Positions 1 through 13,300 of a stretch of DNA of 64,000 nucleotides are shown in pieces (the first letter of the stretch is position 1; each line of letters starts with the position of its first letter). The position numbers and the translations under genes were made by a program. The notes below the pieces were generated by a model, which did not search any database, was not told the DNA's origin, and was given only the letters and a program-made list of their open reading frames with translations. Source of the DNA: Tridacna crocea (Eukaryota; Mollusca; Bivalvia; Cardiida; Cardiidae); assembly GCA_943736015.1 (NCBI GenBank), contig OX031063.1, positions 41,804,672-41,868,671 of the forward strand. Direction: 5' to 3'.

Positions 1-139
1 ATCATTGCCCCCCTGAAACAAAAATAGAGTAGAAAGACACCTTTGACAGCATTTTTATACGTTATGTATGATCCATGCTCTGACGATGATGTCCATGATA
101 TATCAGAGATGTATGATACCATGCAAGTCATCACTATAT

Positions 140-400
140 GGCCTGCTTCACGCGGAAAGGGGCATTCGGACATTTGCGTAAAGTGTCGTCTCGGACCAGC
201 CTGCGCAGTCCGCGCAGGCTGATCCGAGACGGCACTTTACAACTACATTAGATTGTGTGCTACAGTAGACTTGTGCGAAACAGAAAATTAAATAAAAACG
301 GAAAGTGTCGTTTCGGATTAGCCTGCGCAGACTGCCCAGGCTGATCCTAGACGACACTTTACGCAAATGTCCGAATGTCCCTTTTCGCGTGTTGCAGGCC
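140..400. mobile_element. Foldback MITE with GCCTGCGCAG cores
   Basis: Both ends carry an inverted ~50-bp repeat (GGCCTG...CATTCGGACATTTGCGTAA). Inside lie two smaller palindromes, CAGCCTGCGCAG...GCGCAGGCTG and a worn second one. The flanks TATAT/ATATT suggest a short TA-rich target duplication. A second, more worn copy is at 34176-34425. Confidence 0.8.
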
Positions 401-401
401 A

Positions 402-1239
402 TATTATGAATCTATAAAATCCATTACGTATAACAACTGACTGAACCTATGGGATAGATCGATCCTTTAATACACAAAATATTGACCAATAGCAAAATGT
501 TTCGACTCAGGTCCGCCTGCGTGAACTGCGCTGGCTGACCTGGGTCTAGGCTTGTTGCAGATACGTAAAGCCCCATTTTCACAGAGCAAAAGTCATATAT
601 AAAATCAAGAAGAAACGAGATTCAATACATGGATACATAAAAGAAATGTACTACAGGAAAACTTACAAAGTTTTCAAAAGTGCTCTTCTGCAAGAGCGGA
701 AAAAAGTATACGATGTTTCTAGATCCGAATATGTCACTACCGACCTCGCACCGAGACCAAGTGCTTCAAGTTATAGCTTGCGAGATCAAGAGTATTTGTG
801 TTCAAAACTCGGTTCGGCACAGACTTTTTCCCAAAGAATTTAAATAAGTCATTGGTCTACGATTCAATCCGTTCTCACTACCAAACATAGTATCTGTTAT
901 TCGACCTTTATATCGAACCAAAAGCATCAAGTAGCATATCCGGGCATGTACTCATGCACCTTTCCAAACAGTATACCTAGTTTAATTCTAAACTTTTTAT
1001 TTAAAAAAAAGAAACACGATTTCTGATTGGGTAAAAGACCAAAAACTGTGTCCATTTGAAATTAAGACGACTCATGTGAAGTACAAAGGGATATCTTACA
1101 GAATGTTTGTAAATAGGGCTGTGAGACTAATTCTGGGTCTGTTTTCACAAAAGAAACTCTTTAGAAAAGTTTTGGTCTTATTCTCAAGAAATTTCTAACT
1201 TTGAACGTAAAACAATTTCTGATCACAAGTTAAACAAAC
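402..1239. other. Receptor intron at the left edge, no further exon found
   Basis: Apart from the 465-590 foldback piece nothing is recognised. A 65-codon open frame (646-843, plus) has no recognisable motif. The expected transmembrane exons were searched for on the minus strand and not seen. Confidence 0.5.
465..590. mobile_element. Foldback MITE copy (CCAATAGC...GCCTGCG family)
   Basis: Matches 24935-25120: CCAATAGCAAAATGTTTCG, GGTCCGCCTGCGTGAACTGC and AAGCCCCATTTTCACAGAGC. Other pieces of the family lie at 4730-4770, 6480-6540, 7060-7130, 11430-11500, 42470-42590, 52530-52590 and 52910-52970. Confidence 0.65.
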
Positions 1240-1386
1240 CTCTACGTCATAAATGTCCATAAGAACAGCAAAGTTTGTGAGATGGTTGCAGTAGCAAACA
1301 GTGATATTCTCGTCACTTTCGACTTCACTTCTTATACAACCAGAGTGCGACCACCGGTCAGTTTTGTTCCTGTTAAAATGAACATT
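1240..1386 (-). CDS. GPS (autoproteolysis) exon of the receptor
   Basis: Encodes NKTDRWSHSGCIRSEVESDE, NITVCYCNHL and TNFAVLMDIYDVE. W-x(3)-GC ... C-x-C-NHL|T is the GPS; cleavage is expected between the Leu and Thr of HLT. The acceptor is tatag|AATGTT (phase 0, used here) or aacag|GAACAA at 1369. Donor GAG|gtttgt. The transmembrane exons must lie to the left, outside the window. Confidence 0.88.
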
Positions 1387-4300
1387 CTATATAGAGAATA
1401 TTAAACTGGGTGTGATATTAAAAGTCAGTCATTGGAATGGGGGAGTAATGTGGTTGAAAAAAGGACGAGTTTTTAACCCCTTCCCAAACGACAAACTTTT
1501 GGACTAGACTAAATTGAAAGCATTTGCAGACGACAATTCAAGTATTGCTGAAAAGATGATTTCTGTCTATGATAGGGTAGAAAACATTGTGGGAAAGGGA
1601 GAAAATGCTGGTTACCAGCATTTTCTCCTTTTCCCACAATGTTTTCAAAAGGCTACTATTCCAGACCCGTAAAAACCAGGGATTGTTTGGGAAAGGGTTA
1701 AACCGCATCACACCTCATTTCGAGTGACAGATTTTTAATATCACACAACCTGTTGACTGCCCTGTTTATTGTATTTCTAATTCACACTTTTTTCATTCTA
1801 ATACTTAACAAGAATTGTACAGTATGAGCAATATTGGAAAAAAGTAGTTCCGCCAAACATTCTAAAACCATATCTCACTAGTGACGAATGCTATACTTAT
1901 CATCACTAGTGGTATTTTTCACTGTGAATTACCAGTAATTCACTGATAGGAATATAATAAGTATTTTTTATCAACATACACATAAACGGCGATCAGCGTT
2001 AAAGGGGCTTTATACAGCTTCACGATTGATCATACTGAGTAAGTGAAGTTGTTATATACCGTGGATCCTTCTTTTCTTAACCCTTTACCAAACAATCCCT
2101 GGTTTTTACGACCTGAGATAGAAGCCTTTTGAAAACATTGTGGGAAAAGAAGAAAATGCTGGTAACCAGCAGTTTCTCCTTTTCCCACAATTTTTCTACC
2201 CTGCTGGAAACAAATTTCAATTTTTGACTAAAGTTTATTTTGTCGTCTGCAAATGCTTTCAATTTGTACCGGTATAAAATTTTGTCTTTTGGTAAAGGGT
2301 TAAAATCAACAGAGCAGTGAGATAGAACGGTCCTTTGGCATTCAAAAATTTTACTTAAAGCCAAAAAAAACAAAACTTCGAGCAGTCGGTGCAGATTACT
2401 TGTATCGATAATTTTTGCATATGAAATATACCAAATTTTCTCTTAACTCATTACCGAATGACAAAATTTTTTGCTTGTCCAAATTGAAAGCATTTGCAGA
2501 CAACAAAATAAAAGTGACTGAAAATTTGATATTTGTTTTGTGAAGGATAGAAAACATTGTGGGAATAGGAGAAAATGCTGGTTACCGGCATTTTCTCCTT
2601 TTCCCACAATGTTTTCTAGAGGCTTCTTTCTCAGGGTCGTCAAAAGTAGGGATTGTGTGGTAATGGGTTAAACATACATCTTAACAAGTTTTCATCTAGT
2701 TTTTCTTTTTCCCCATGTTTTCCTTTGTGTTATGAAACTGTAATCACTTTCGTGTATCTTCATGCCAAATATTGCCCCTGACAGTTGCACGGGTTCACAG
2801 ATTACGGCAGATAGAAAATGCATTACAGTTTATTCCGGCTAGCCATAGACATAAGAACCACAGTTTCCGGTTAAATTGAAGACAAATCCCTCCAGCTTTT
2901 CTACCCCGTACATCTTTTATTGATTTTTTATATACGTTTACACGACTGACTAGATTAGGACACTGCCAGGTTTTCATTTTTATATATACAACTGATAGGT
3001 GCAATTGGCCCTTGTCCTGCTAAAAAAGTCGACAGTAAAAGCCCGTACAATGCCATTTTAAAATCAGTTTTGGAGATGAATATCTCCTTACTGGACATTG
3101 CAGATCCAAGATCAGACAGCACCTTCTGTGCAATCTGATCTTGATCTACACTGTCCACGAAAGGTCAGTTAGTCGCACTTCTAAAGCATAAGAGTTAACT
3201 CAACGGAGAAATCTGAGAAATGCTTTCTCGAATAATTTACACCGTTCGAGGGAAAAGATATAGCAATTTCTATTTCATGGTGGAATAACGGGTATAGTTT
3301 CCAAGGGTTCAACAGTTGTATGATTCTTAAATACATTTAATGTACTAGTTCAAAGATAAAATATCAGGAAAAACGTTTGCATTTTGTTTTTTCTTTTGTT
3401 TTTGTTGTTGTTGTTGTTTTTTCATACGGCGGTATTTCAAATCATAGTTTCTTAGTAGTATAGGGGTCTCTTTGGAGACAAACAAGGATTAGGCAATATT
3501 AGTACGTAGATGGCGCCATCTTGCTACTAAGATCGACCCTCAATATCTACTATCTATGCCGATACACAATTGCATAAGTCAGGTGTATTTGATGCATTGG
3601 GTCATTCGAAAAGTGAGCAAAAAGTCACCCATCTTGCTGCCTATATCTTCGAATGCAAATAAGTCGCTAAGAATGATAAAAAAAGATGACAGCTGATTAT
3701 GCCTTTTAACGGTTAGTTTTGAACTTAATACATGCGTTTGAAACACTGTTATCTAATTTATAATAAAAAGGTTGAATTTTTTCGAAATGACACTTTTAGA
3801 AGCGTGCTACGTGGCTCAAGTGAAAGCTCGTGGTAAAGCAAAGTTAAGTTTTGTGGTTTTTATGTGTAAAATTATACTCACATTGCAGTCATATTGAGGA
3901 AAACACAGCGGGGGACTAGCAATGTCTCAGAGGCATTCTGAAAACAAATTTATGAGCGTTGAATATATAGACATTTTATGATTGACCTTTTTATCACAAT
4001 ATGTTTTATGGGCCTGTGTATTTTCAAAACTATTATAAAAAGGATAAGAAAGTGTCGGTCACTGCTGTGGTTTTTCCTTTCTTTTCCAACAATGTTGTCT
4101 ATGGTGAAGACAGGTAGATCTAAAGTCGCGAAATGATGAATAATTCGGAGAGCTCATGGTTTGGTGCAAATAAGAACTAATTTACATCTCTTATAAGATG
4201 TATTTTATCAACGGATTGACGAAATGGGTTAGAAAAATATAAAACTTAGCTATTAAATTTGGTCATTCTATGTTTCACTGGGATTTCAACATTATTTCAA

Positions 4301-7300
4301 TTTATCAACTGGCCGCAAGCAAGCCTATACTTATTCATATTTCGCTTGTGTTTCTTGGTAGGACACATTTAAGGCACAGGGATGCATGTGATAAAGTGAA
4401 GAAAATCTGACCTTTATTGAAAAAGATATTTTCACAGAGCTTTTCAGAGACTTGAACAAGACCTGATCAGCATTTAAGACCTTACTGGACAACACATCTG
4501 AGTTGATGTAGGGTTCAAACAATCGTCTGAAACAAGAAAAAAATCATTTATATATACTTACAAATCAGCCATGCTCCAGAGAAAGGAGTTTTAATTCATT
4601 TCTGTAATACATTATACCAAGCAAGTCATTACATCATTACGGATCCCTGAAATCAATTTTATCTTAAAACCAACTGAATCCTGAGGTAGAATAGTTCTTT
4701 GACATCCAAATATTATGCAAAAGGGCAAAAGGTTCGGTCCAGCCTGCGCAGACCGAAAAAGTACCTTTAAATCGCAAACTTTGGGTTTCTATTGTAAAGA
4801 TCAGGTAATAACAAGTGGAACCTGAAACATATCTGTTTCATTCAATATATCAGAATATTTTTTTTTCAGTAGCTCTTGTCCACATGAAATAAGTTTGTTT
4901 AATTACCTTGGTCCGTTTATTTCAGTATTTGTTGACGTCACGAGGTTTGCGATGGATTGGAACTTTGCATAGTACAGATGGATATAGAGATCTGAAATAA
5001 AGGGTAATATGAAGAGACGCTTTGACCTAAGCCCTTATCCTGCTAGATAATTAGAATGAAATTCTTTTTTGCTGTAGTGAAAAGTCAAATATTGCTATTT
5101 GAAAGACTTGTTTTCGGGAATAATGTATCCTTCTCGGACAGTGTAGATCCAAACCTGACTGCAAGTTCTGTGCAGTCTGATCTTAATCTATACTGTCCGC
5201 AAAAGGTCAGTGAGTCTTGCTAGTGATGGATCGGAAACAATAGTTTGAAGAACATTAGCTACTTGTTTCTTCCCCATTCACAAGAAATGCAATTGTTTTC
5301 TTCAACTTGTCAACTTCTGTGCTTTATCTTTATACACTCAATAGAACTTATAAACCGCCACTTTAAGGCTGAAATTTCCTGTAGACCATCTTTTTTGCAC
5401 AACGGTAGAGTAAGAAGATGTCTCATTTGGTTTGATTTTTTGCAGAATAAAAAGAAAATAATTTGTTGACCTGTTTTTGTTAAAGAAGCTTATTTAACAT
5501 CTATTCATTCAACATTGAACACTGGAAAAAAATCAAATTCTTGAAAACTTCATACTCTTTTTCACGGATTATATCTTAGAGCCGAAAATAGTTTTCTTTT
5601 CTTTCTTATTGTTGACAAAATTTCAATTAAATTGAAGCTAAGCCTTTTAAGTTGTTTCGGCTCATGCCCACAACACAGGCACAATCCATGGGTTTCTGAC
5701 TTTTTCAAAAAGCTGAGGGTATTTCCGTAATGCAACACAAATTTTTTCGGATGATCAAAGGTATGGCAACATACTACGGACTATATTGACTTACCACTTG
5801 TTCCTTGAATAGCGTTTTTAAATACATCGTTTGGTAGAAATATTCCATTCTCGCTGTCCCGATATGCTTGCTTGTCCATAAAACTGCTAAAATTCTCAGC
5901 TCTGTCCAGAACATGTATTGAAAGCTCTAAAAGTAGAAGGAAAAAAATCCGTTTCAAATCAAAGCTGAAAAAACATTTTGATTTCGTAACTGGTTTGAGA
6001 GCTACTTTCAGCCTGGTTCCAATTGGGCTCAAATTGTATAAGTAAAAAGGGGAGGACTAAGCAAAGCCGATATTTTATAGTTTCTAGTCTTTCAAATAAG
6101 ATTGCCAATAAATGCAATATTTCGTTGTTGCAATTTGTAGGTCGCCTATATAACAGAAGAAACGGTCTCAGTAGATCTCAAAGTTTTCGAACAGTAATAG
6201 ATTGACAAGCCTACAGCTACAACATAAAATTCCGCAGGTAAATTATGTAAATTGTACTCACCTAGATTCTGTACATTGACCATGGTATTTTCTGACCTCG
6301 CCTCATTTTCTACTGCTCTCTTCCTCTTCTCTGACGTCATCAATTTACTAAATTGTTTAGCAACATTTGTTGATAACTGTTCAACAGTTTGGAGAATTTT
6401 CGTAACTTTGTTTTCTAGGTAACCCTATAATATAATGAATCACGGTCTGTGGAAAAGTAGATTAAGTAATCGACAATGGTATAAACACAAGACGACCTGC
6501 GCAGTCTCCACAACCTAAACTGGGTCGAACTTCTTAATCACTGGTGCGTTTTCCGCGTGTAAAAAGGTATCATCTATCTCGTAATTCAGACGGGTCTTTT
6601 CTCAAAGACAAAATGGATTCATATTATGCAACATCTGCTATTTTCCCCACAATTATTTCATAAGAGCCATGCTCGGGCAGATGGGGCTCAATCCATCCTC
6701 GTGATGTACTATACCAAGCGCGTCGTCACGTTATTATGGATCAAAAATCCATTTAACTCATTACCAAATGACAAAATTTTAGGTTCGTCCAAATCGAAAG
6801 CATATGCAGGCGACAAAATAAAAGTTACTGAAAATTTCAAATTTGTTTTGTAAAGGGTAGAAAACATTGTGGGAAAAGGAGAAAATGTTGGTTACCAGCA
6901 TTTTCTCCTTTTCCCACAATGTTTTCTAAAGGTTTCTTTTTCAGGGTCGTTAAAAGTAGGGATTGTGTGGTAATGGGTTAATCTAACAACTGACTTGATC
7001 TGAAGATAGAATTGTCCTTTGAAATGCAAAAAAGTAAAAGTAGTAAAACATTTCAACCGATGTCAGTCTGCGCGGACTCTGCACATGAGATGACTCGACG
7101 CATTAAGCCCCTCTGTACAAAGCAGAACTCATTTCTTTTCATGTATAAAGCCTTTATTCACGATGCTTATCCACCTATAAAATAATAATTCTTACGATCA
7201 TTTTCTGCTAATTAATGTCAGGGACCAATAAACTTACGAGGCTTTTCTAACTTTTTATCTATTTCTTTAGATGTGTATTTTAAGACCACCTATAAAATAA

Positions 7301-10300
7301 TAATTCTTACGATCATTTTCTGCTAATCAATGTCAGGGAGTAATAAATTTACGAGGTTTTTCTAACTTTTATCTGTTTCTTTAGACGTGCATTTTAAGAC
7401 ATGGCATCATTAGCTGGATAATGGTGCATTTTCCTTAAAAAGCCTCGTTTTAAAAAGTTCTTTAGATAACTCACATTTCTTGTAAATTTCCACACTGCAA
7501 CTTTGGAGGTATCTACAATGTTGGATACGACTTCACTACAACCCTGTAACGAAAATAAAAGTGAATTAGAACATTATTTTTTAATAAAATGATAAAGTGT
7601 ATTTATTAATAAATTAGTTGCTAGTGTAATTTGATGACAAATAGTGTTTAGTAGTTTATGATTTGATATAGAGAACCGATACCTAAAACGAGTGAGTTAT
7701 ATCGCTTGGTCCAAAAATAGGTAATAGGGTAATAGTTTCGTTACCTCTTTACCACACGACAAAACTTTAGACCTGTCCAGAACCAAAGACTTTTCAAAGA
7801 CAAATTTAATGTGGCTCAAATGATGAGATTTAATTTTGAAAATGAAGAAAACATTTGGGGAAGAGAGAACATACTGATTATCAGCATTCGCTCCTTGTCC
7901 CACAAGGTTTTCCACAGGTCTCCATCTCAGTTGTTAAATCTCATGATTTTGAGGTAAAGGGATAATCAGTTTTCCTTTTTTATGCTAAGTACATTTTCGT
8001 CGTTACAACACAAACAAACCAAAATAGAAAGGATGTTGATGAAGACACTTTAGAGTGACTCTACAAAAGCTTTGTACGAGGTTGAACCTTTCCGCCAAAA
8101 CATAAGTGAAAGCCGTCGATCCGCTAATTCGCTTGATAAATACACAATCTTTGTCATCAAGGGAAATTCTGACGTTGCTAAAACATGAATTTCCTGGTTT
8201 GGTTTGAGGTATGCGAAAACTGAGTAACACAGACAGAAAACTGTTACCATTAAGATATCCCAATCTATTTATCTTTGCTATGCATATCTGATGACTGGAG
8301 ACTAGGTGTCTTTGTGACACGAGGTCTTTGTCACATGAACGTTTTCTGTGAGAATTGCTGTCAGATTTTAATCAACTTTCGCAAGATACCTGGATTTTAT
8401 TTCAGCAATACTTTAAAAAAGGGGTTTGAATTACTTGCAAAAGTCATTGATTCAAGTCAGCCTGCACATTCCTCGAAGGCTGACCTTGGTCGAAACTTTT
8501 TGGTTTGGGTACATTTTCTGCATGTCCAAGGACCATTCTTCCTCAGGATACAACCGGTTGTTAAACGAAATTGATTTTATGTCTCTATAATTTCTGATGT
8601 ATATCAGATATGATGATATAGAGGATATTTGTTTTTTTCGGTGAAAGATCGAAATTTATTTCATCTCGTGAACACCATCGGTAATATTTTCACGAGTGGA
8701 CCCTCCGCCACTCGTGAAAATATTACCGATGGTGTTCACGAGATGAAATAAATTTCGATCTTTCACCGAAAAATACAAATATTCTATTTATTTCATGCTT
8801 TTAACCTTTTCTAGGAGGAGCTTTATCAAAATCCAGTACAGTTCTTTTCCGTTATTCCCCGTTGCGTACCCCCGCGGCATAGCAATTAACGCATAGCAAT
8901 ATTACGTCAAGCGCGAGAAATGTAAGGTATATGACGTCATATTTCCCATCTGGTTGTTAGGCACGCGCAGTTTACCAAGGCAACAAGAACGTGAAAATCG
9001 GTATTTCATTGGTGGTACCAGTGTAAGATCGAAAAATATTTTCACTGCTATTTCTCGATATCCTACCGGAAAGCATGAAATAAATGATTGGTATCTATAG
9101 GGCATCGCGGAGATGTATTAAACCACCCTACTTTTGCAATGGCTTGGCTTAATTTCAATTCTGAATCCCTTATCACATAACCTCGCTTGCTTTCAGTGTA
9201 TTATATCCATTACCAATTTTCTTATCTCATATCACTATTGTGTGACGTCATTTTTTACATCATTTTGTACGTATATCATAGAATTGTGTTAATGATGGAT
9301 ATTACCGCCTGTGTATCTATAGATGGTTTTGCGTCTTCTGATCTATGATTTATAAAATTACGTTATGTGATAAAAAGAATGTGACATTCGTTGGCGTATG
9401 AGATAAAAAAAAATATCAAATTCGTCAAGAAAAAAAACGTTATTAAGCTCGCCAAAGGCTCTCTTAGTAACATTTTCCGTAGTCTCGTGTAATAAAATTT
9501 AATCTCAACGTCAACTCATGTTAGATCCTATACAGTGTATATCTGCATTTCCAAGATTATTATTCTGTCTCAGCCAACCTGAAAGGTAGACTCAAAATTT
9601 AGAATATGAGCAAAATTTTTAACGGCTGGTGAAAAAGGCCGACAGATATATAGCTAATTATGTCCCGCTTACGTCAACAATACATGTGTTGGTTTTTAGC
9701 CTACAATCTAAATTGAATTTAAAAACAAGACTATTAAGCCCTTCTAGTGTCACGTGTCACTCCAAACCTAAACCCTTTTCAACAAAATGAAATGATATTT
9801 CAGTATCTCAAAACTGTAATTCGTGTTCACGGAATCCTACTTTGATAAAACGAAATGATGCTCTTTTCAGGTGCAGTTAATTTGTAGCAGACGAAAAGTA
9901 ATGGGTGTTTTGGACATGCTCTATGTGAAAGCTCCATAACATACTTTGACCATTTCCAATCAATGTACCTATAAAAAACAAATTCAAAGAATAAGAAGAA
10001 AAAAAAGACGTACTTTGGTAATATTGTGTAAATCATTTCTTCCTGGATCTGACTTTACAACAAGGTCTGCCAAGACTCTAACTGTATCTGCAGCAGCTGT
10101 CAAATCACCAGCGTAAAGGATGTTTTTGACGTCATATCCGGTGGCATTTTTCATACCAGAAGCGATGTCAATTATACTTTCCGGCTTTACTGTGTTGTTT
10201 TCCGATAAACTTTTAGCAAACTCCAATGTATTTTTGAAATATGGACTGATGCACTGACTCAGATCGGGAAGATCCCATTCTGCATGGTTCTCAGAAGTCA

Positions 10301-13300
10301 AAGAGTTGTCGATGCAACGACGCGTCGCTAATCCTACAAGGTGTTAGAAAATAAGTTGTTTATAGTAGAGGTTTCTATCTAGGATCTAATCATGCATCCA
10401 CCACCATTGTTTTCGTGATCTTTTGCGATCTTTGGCAGTCCATGTAGCCAGGTACATTGATGACACTTATAGGACGTCTTCCTAAACATGATTTCCACTA
10501 ACCTTTATAGCTATGTGAGACTGATATTGCATCCAATTTTCGAGATTTCCATCGACTAATAAGCCTCAAGAGACATGCTGGTACTTAGCACGCGAAATCT
10601 TCATCACTAATCAAATTCTTCACCTGTAGTAGGTCTGGTAAATTAGCAAGGTAAACGAGCAACTGGTCTTTCTTGAACCAATGGCTTATTTGATAAACAA
10701 ATCCAGCAGAGAAAAATGCATTTTCTAAATGCTACAGCTTTTTTAACCCATTACCACACAATCCCTACTTTTGACGCCCCTGAGAAAGAAGCCTTTTGTG
10801 GGAAAAGAAGAAAATGCTAGTAACCAGCATTTTCTCCTTTTCTCTCAATGTTTTCTACCCTTCACATAACATATTTCAAATTTTCAGTCATTTTTATCTT
10901 GTCGTCTGCAAATGCTTTTGATTAGGACACACCTAAAATTTTTGTCGTTTGATAATGAGTTAACGGATTCTAAAGCCATACATCTTCTTTCTTTAAGTAA
11001 AAAAATTTGCAATAATCGTTCTTGTTCCACACATCATAGCCGCCATCAAGTATAACCTTTTTTGTAACAACTATGACATTACCTTCTGCCTGTGATGGGC
11101 ACGGTTTTATGTCGGTGTTTCCAATGGCGGTGTCAGACCACACAATGTAACTTCCTGGGTAAGGATCCTGGGTCCCTATACAAAACGTACCGTCATACTC
11201 TGTAAAAAGACAAAAAATAGTAAACGTTTTCAGAATTTAACAAATTAACAAAAAAATTAAATCCCTACGTTACATCTTAAATCTGTTTTACGCTGTTTCT
11301 AATGCTGCCTTGAGTGTTTGAACTGACTTTGTAAAGAACGTATCTTTGATGTTGCAATCAAGAAAAATTCAGAATTCAACGCAATCATTCGAGCCATAGT
11401 CTGTAAAAAGGGGACTTTTTGCGTTTACAAAAAGTATAGACTAAGGCCAGCCTGCGCAGTCTGAATAGGCTGACCTGGATTTAAAAAAAAAAGTTAAATT
11501 TGCGGCATGTTAAAGGTTTAGTCTAACTCAAGATTCAGTCTATTGTTATGTACAAGGGGTTTTATAGATCAATAATACTGTAATGACTTGCTTGGTATCA
11601 TGAATCAGGGAGATCCATCCCCCACCCTGCAGGAGCACAACTCATTTGTTTTTTAAAACACTGCCACAAATTGATTCGGGAGGGCGAAACTTCGGTTGGA
11701 ACTTTAAACACCAGCTGAAATACTAATTAAGTCCACCAGAAGAGGACAAAAATATCGAAAATGTAAAAAAAAAACCTAGGAATGAAAAAAATATGTTTGT
11801 TGTTCAAAAAAAGATTCTGTTAACCCTTAGGCTGCTAAGCGTGACTCACTGACCTTTTGCAGACAGCGCAGATCCAAAATCAGACTGCACAGAACGTACA
11901 GTCTGATCTTGGATCTACAGTGTCCAATGAAGATATATTATTCCCAAGCAACATACCTTTAAAATAGCAATATTTGGGTTTGTACTATCGGATTGACATA
12001 TGTGACCCGTCTCGCAAAAAGGGACCTTCTGGGAACTGCGAAAAGTGTAAACCCTGGTCAGACTGCGCGAATTGCGCAGTCTGACCTGGGTCAACACTTT
12101 TCGCTTTTATGATATTTTCTGTATGAAAAGTTGTCATTCTACCTTGTTATGCAATTATTTTTGAACTATCAATTTCAATTGACTTGCACTATCGTTGAAC
12201 TGTTTTCATCTAATTGATTTACGGAATTGCCGGATGGCCCCTTTTTGCGTATGAAAAGTTGTCATTCTACCTTGTTATGCAATTATTTTTTGAACTATCA
12301 ACTTTAAATGAACTGCACTATCGTTGATCTGTTTTCATCTAATTGATTTACGGAATTCCCGGATGGCCCCTTTTTGCGTATGAAAAGTTGTCATTCTACC
12401 TTGTTATGCAATTATTTTTTGAACTATCAACTTTAAATGACCTGCACTATCGTTGATCTGTTTTCATCTAATTGATTTACGGAATTCCCGGATGGTCCCT
12501 TTTTGCGTGATGGGCCACATTTCTTTTTAGTGATATAGCTGGAGAAAGGTTAACCCATTACCACACAATCCCTACTGTTGACGACCCTGAAAAAGAAGCC
12601 CTTCGAAAACAATTGTGAGAAAAGGAGAAAATGCTGGTAACCAGCATTTTCTCCTTTTCCCACAATGTTTCTACCCTTCACAAGAGAAATTTCAAATTTT
12701 CAGTCACTTTTATTTGGACAAGACTAAAATATTATCGTTTGGTAATGAGTTAATGCCAAGTAGGATTGTAAACAAGGTCACCTCTAGTTGTTATTGTTGT
12801 TGTTACGGGTGTTGTTGATTGTGTCGTTGTTACTGTTGATGTTGTGGATGTAGAAGCAGTTGTAGTTGTTGTTGTTGTAGTTGTTGTTGTTGATGTTGTT
12901 TTAGTTGTAGCTGATGTTGTTGTACTTGCGGAAGTAGTTGATAAAGTTGTGGGTGTCGTAGAGGTGGCTGTTGGAGATTTACACTTGGTTCCTATCACAC
13001 CATTGTCGCAGTACGTGACTGAGGAAAGAAATACAAAGCTTCGTTATTCTACATTGTTCCACGCTTTGGATCGTATTAAGCTACCATTTTATATTAAATT
13101 CTTTTTCTAAATTTCGAAACTGGCCCTCTGATTTGCTAAGACGGAACATTGCATCCACTCTGATAGAATTTAGAAAAAAAACATGATGGTTTGAATAGTC
13201 GGTGGAGCTCTGCTCATCCATCCTAAGGTTTCTGAAAAATACCCTAAATTTGTAAAGTGATGTGTTGTTAGCTTATGTTTGAAAAAAATCAATTGTGCAC

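Noticed and set aside
148..402. 84-codon minus-strand open frame
   Set aside because: It lies wholly within the foldback MITE at 140-400; the same frame recurs in the worn copy near 34.2 kb.
646..843. 65-codon plus-strand open frame
   Set aside because: There is no recognisable motif, it has no plausible splice context, and it lies inside the receptor intron on the opposite strand.
2077..2373. Recurring small proteins (such as ENIVGKGENAGYQHFLLFPQ)
   Set aside because: They are translations of the MITE palindrome in many copies and frames, with no start, length or context conservation.
12844..13110. Valine-rich open frame on the plus strand
   Set aside because: It is the complement of the Thr-rich receptor stalk; long open frames on both strands are expected from ACA/GTT repeats.
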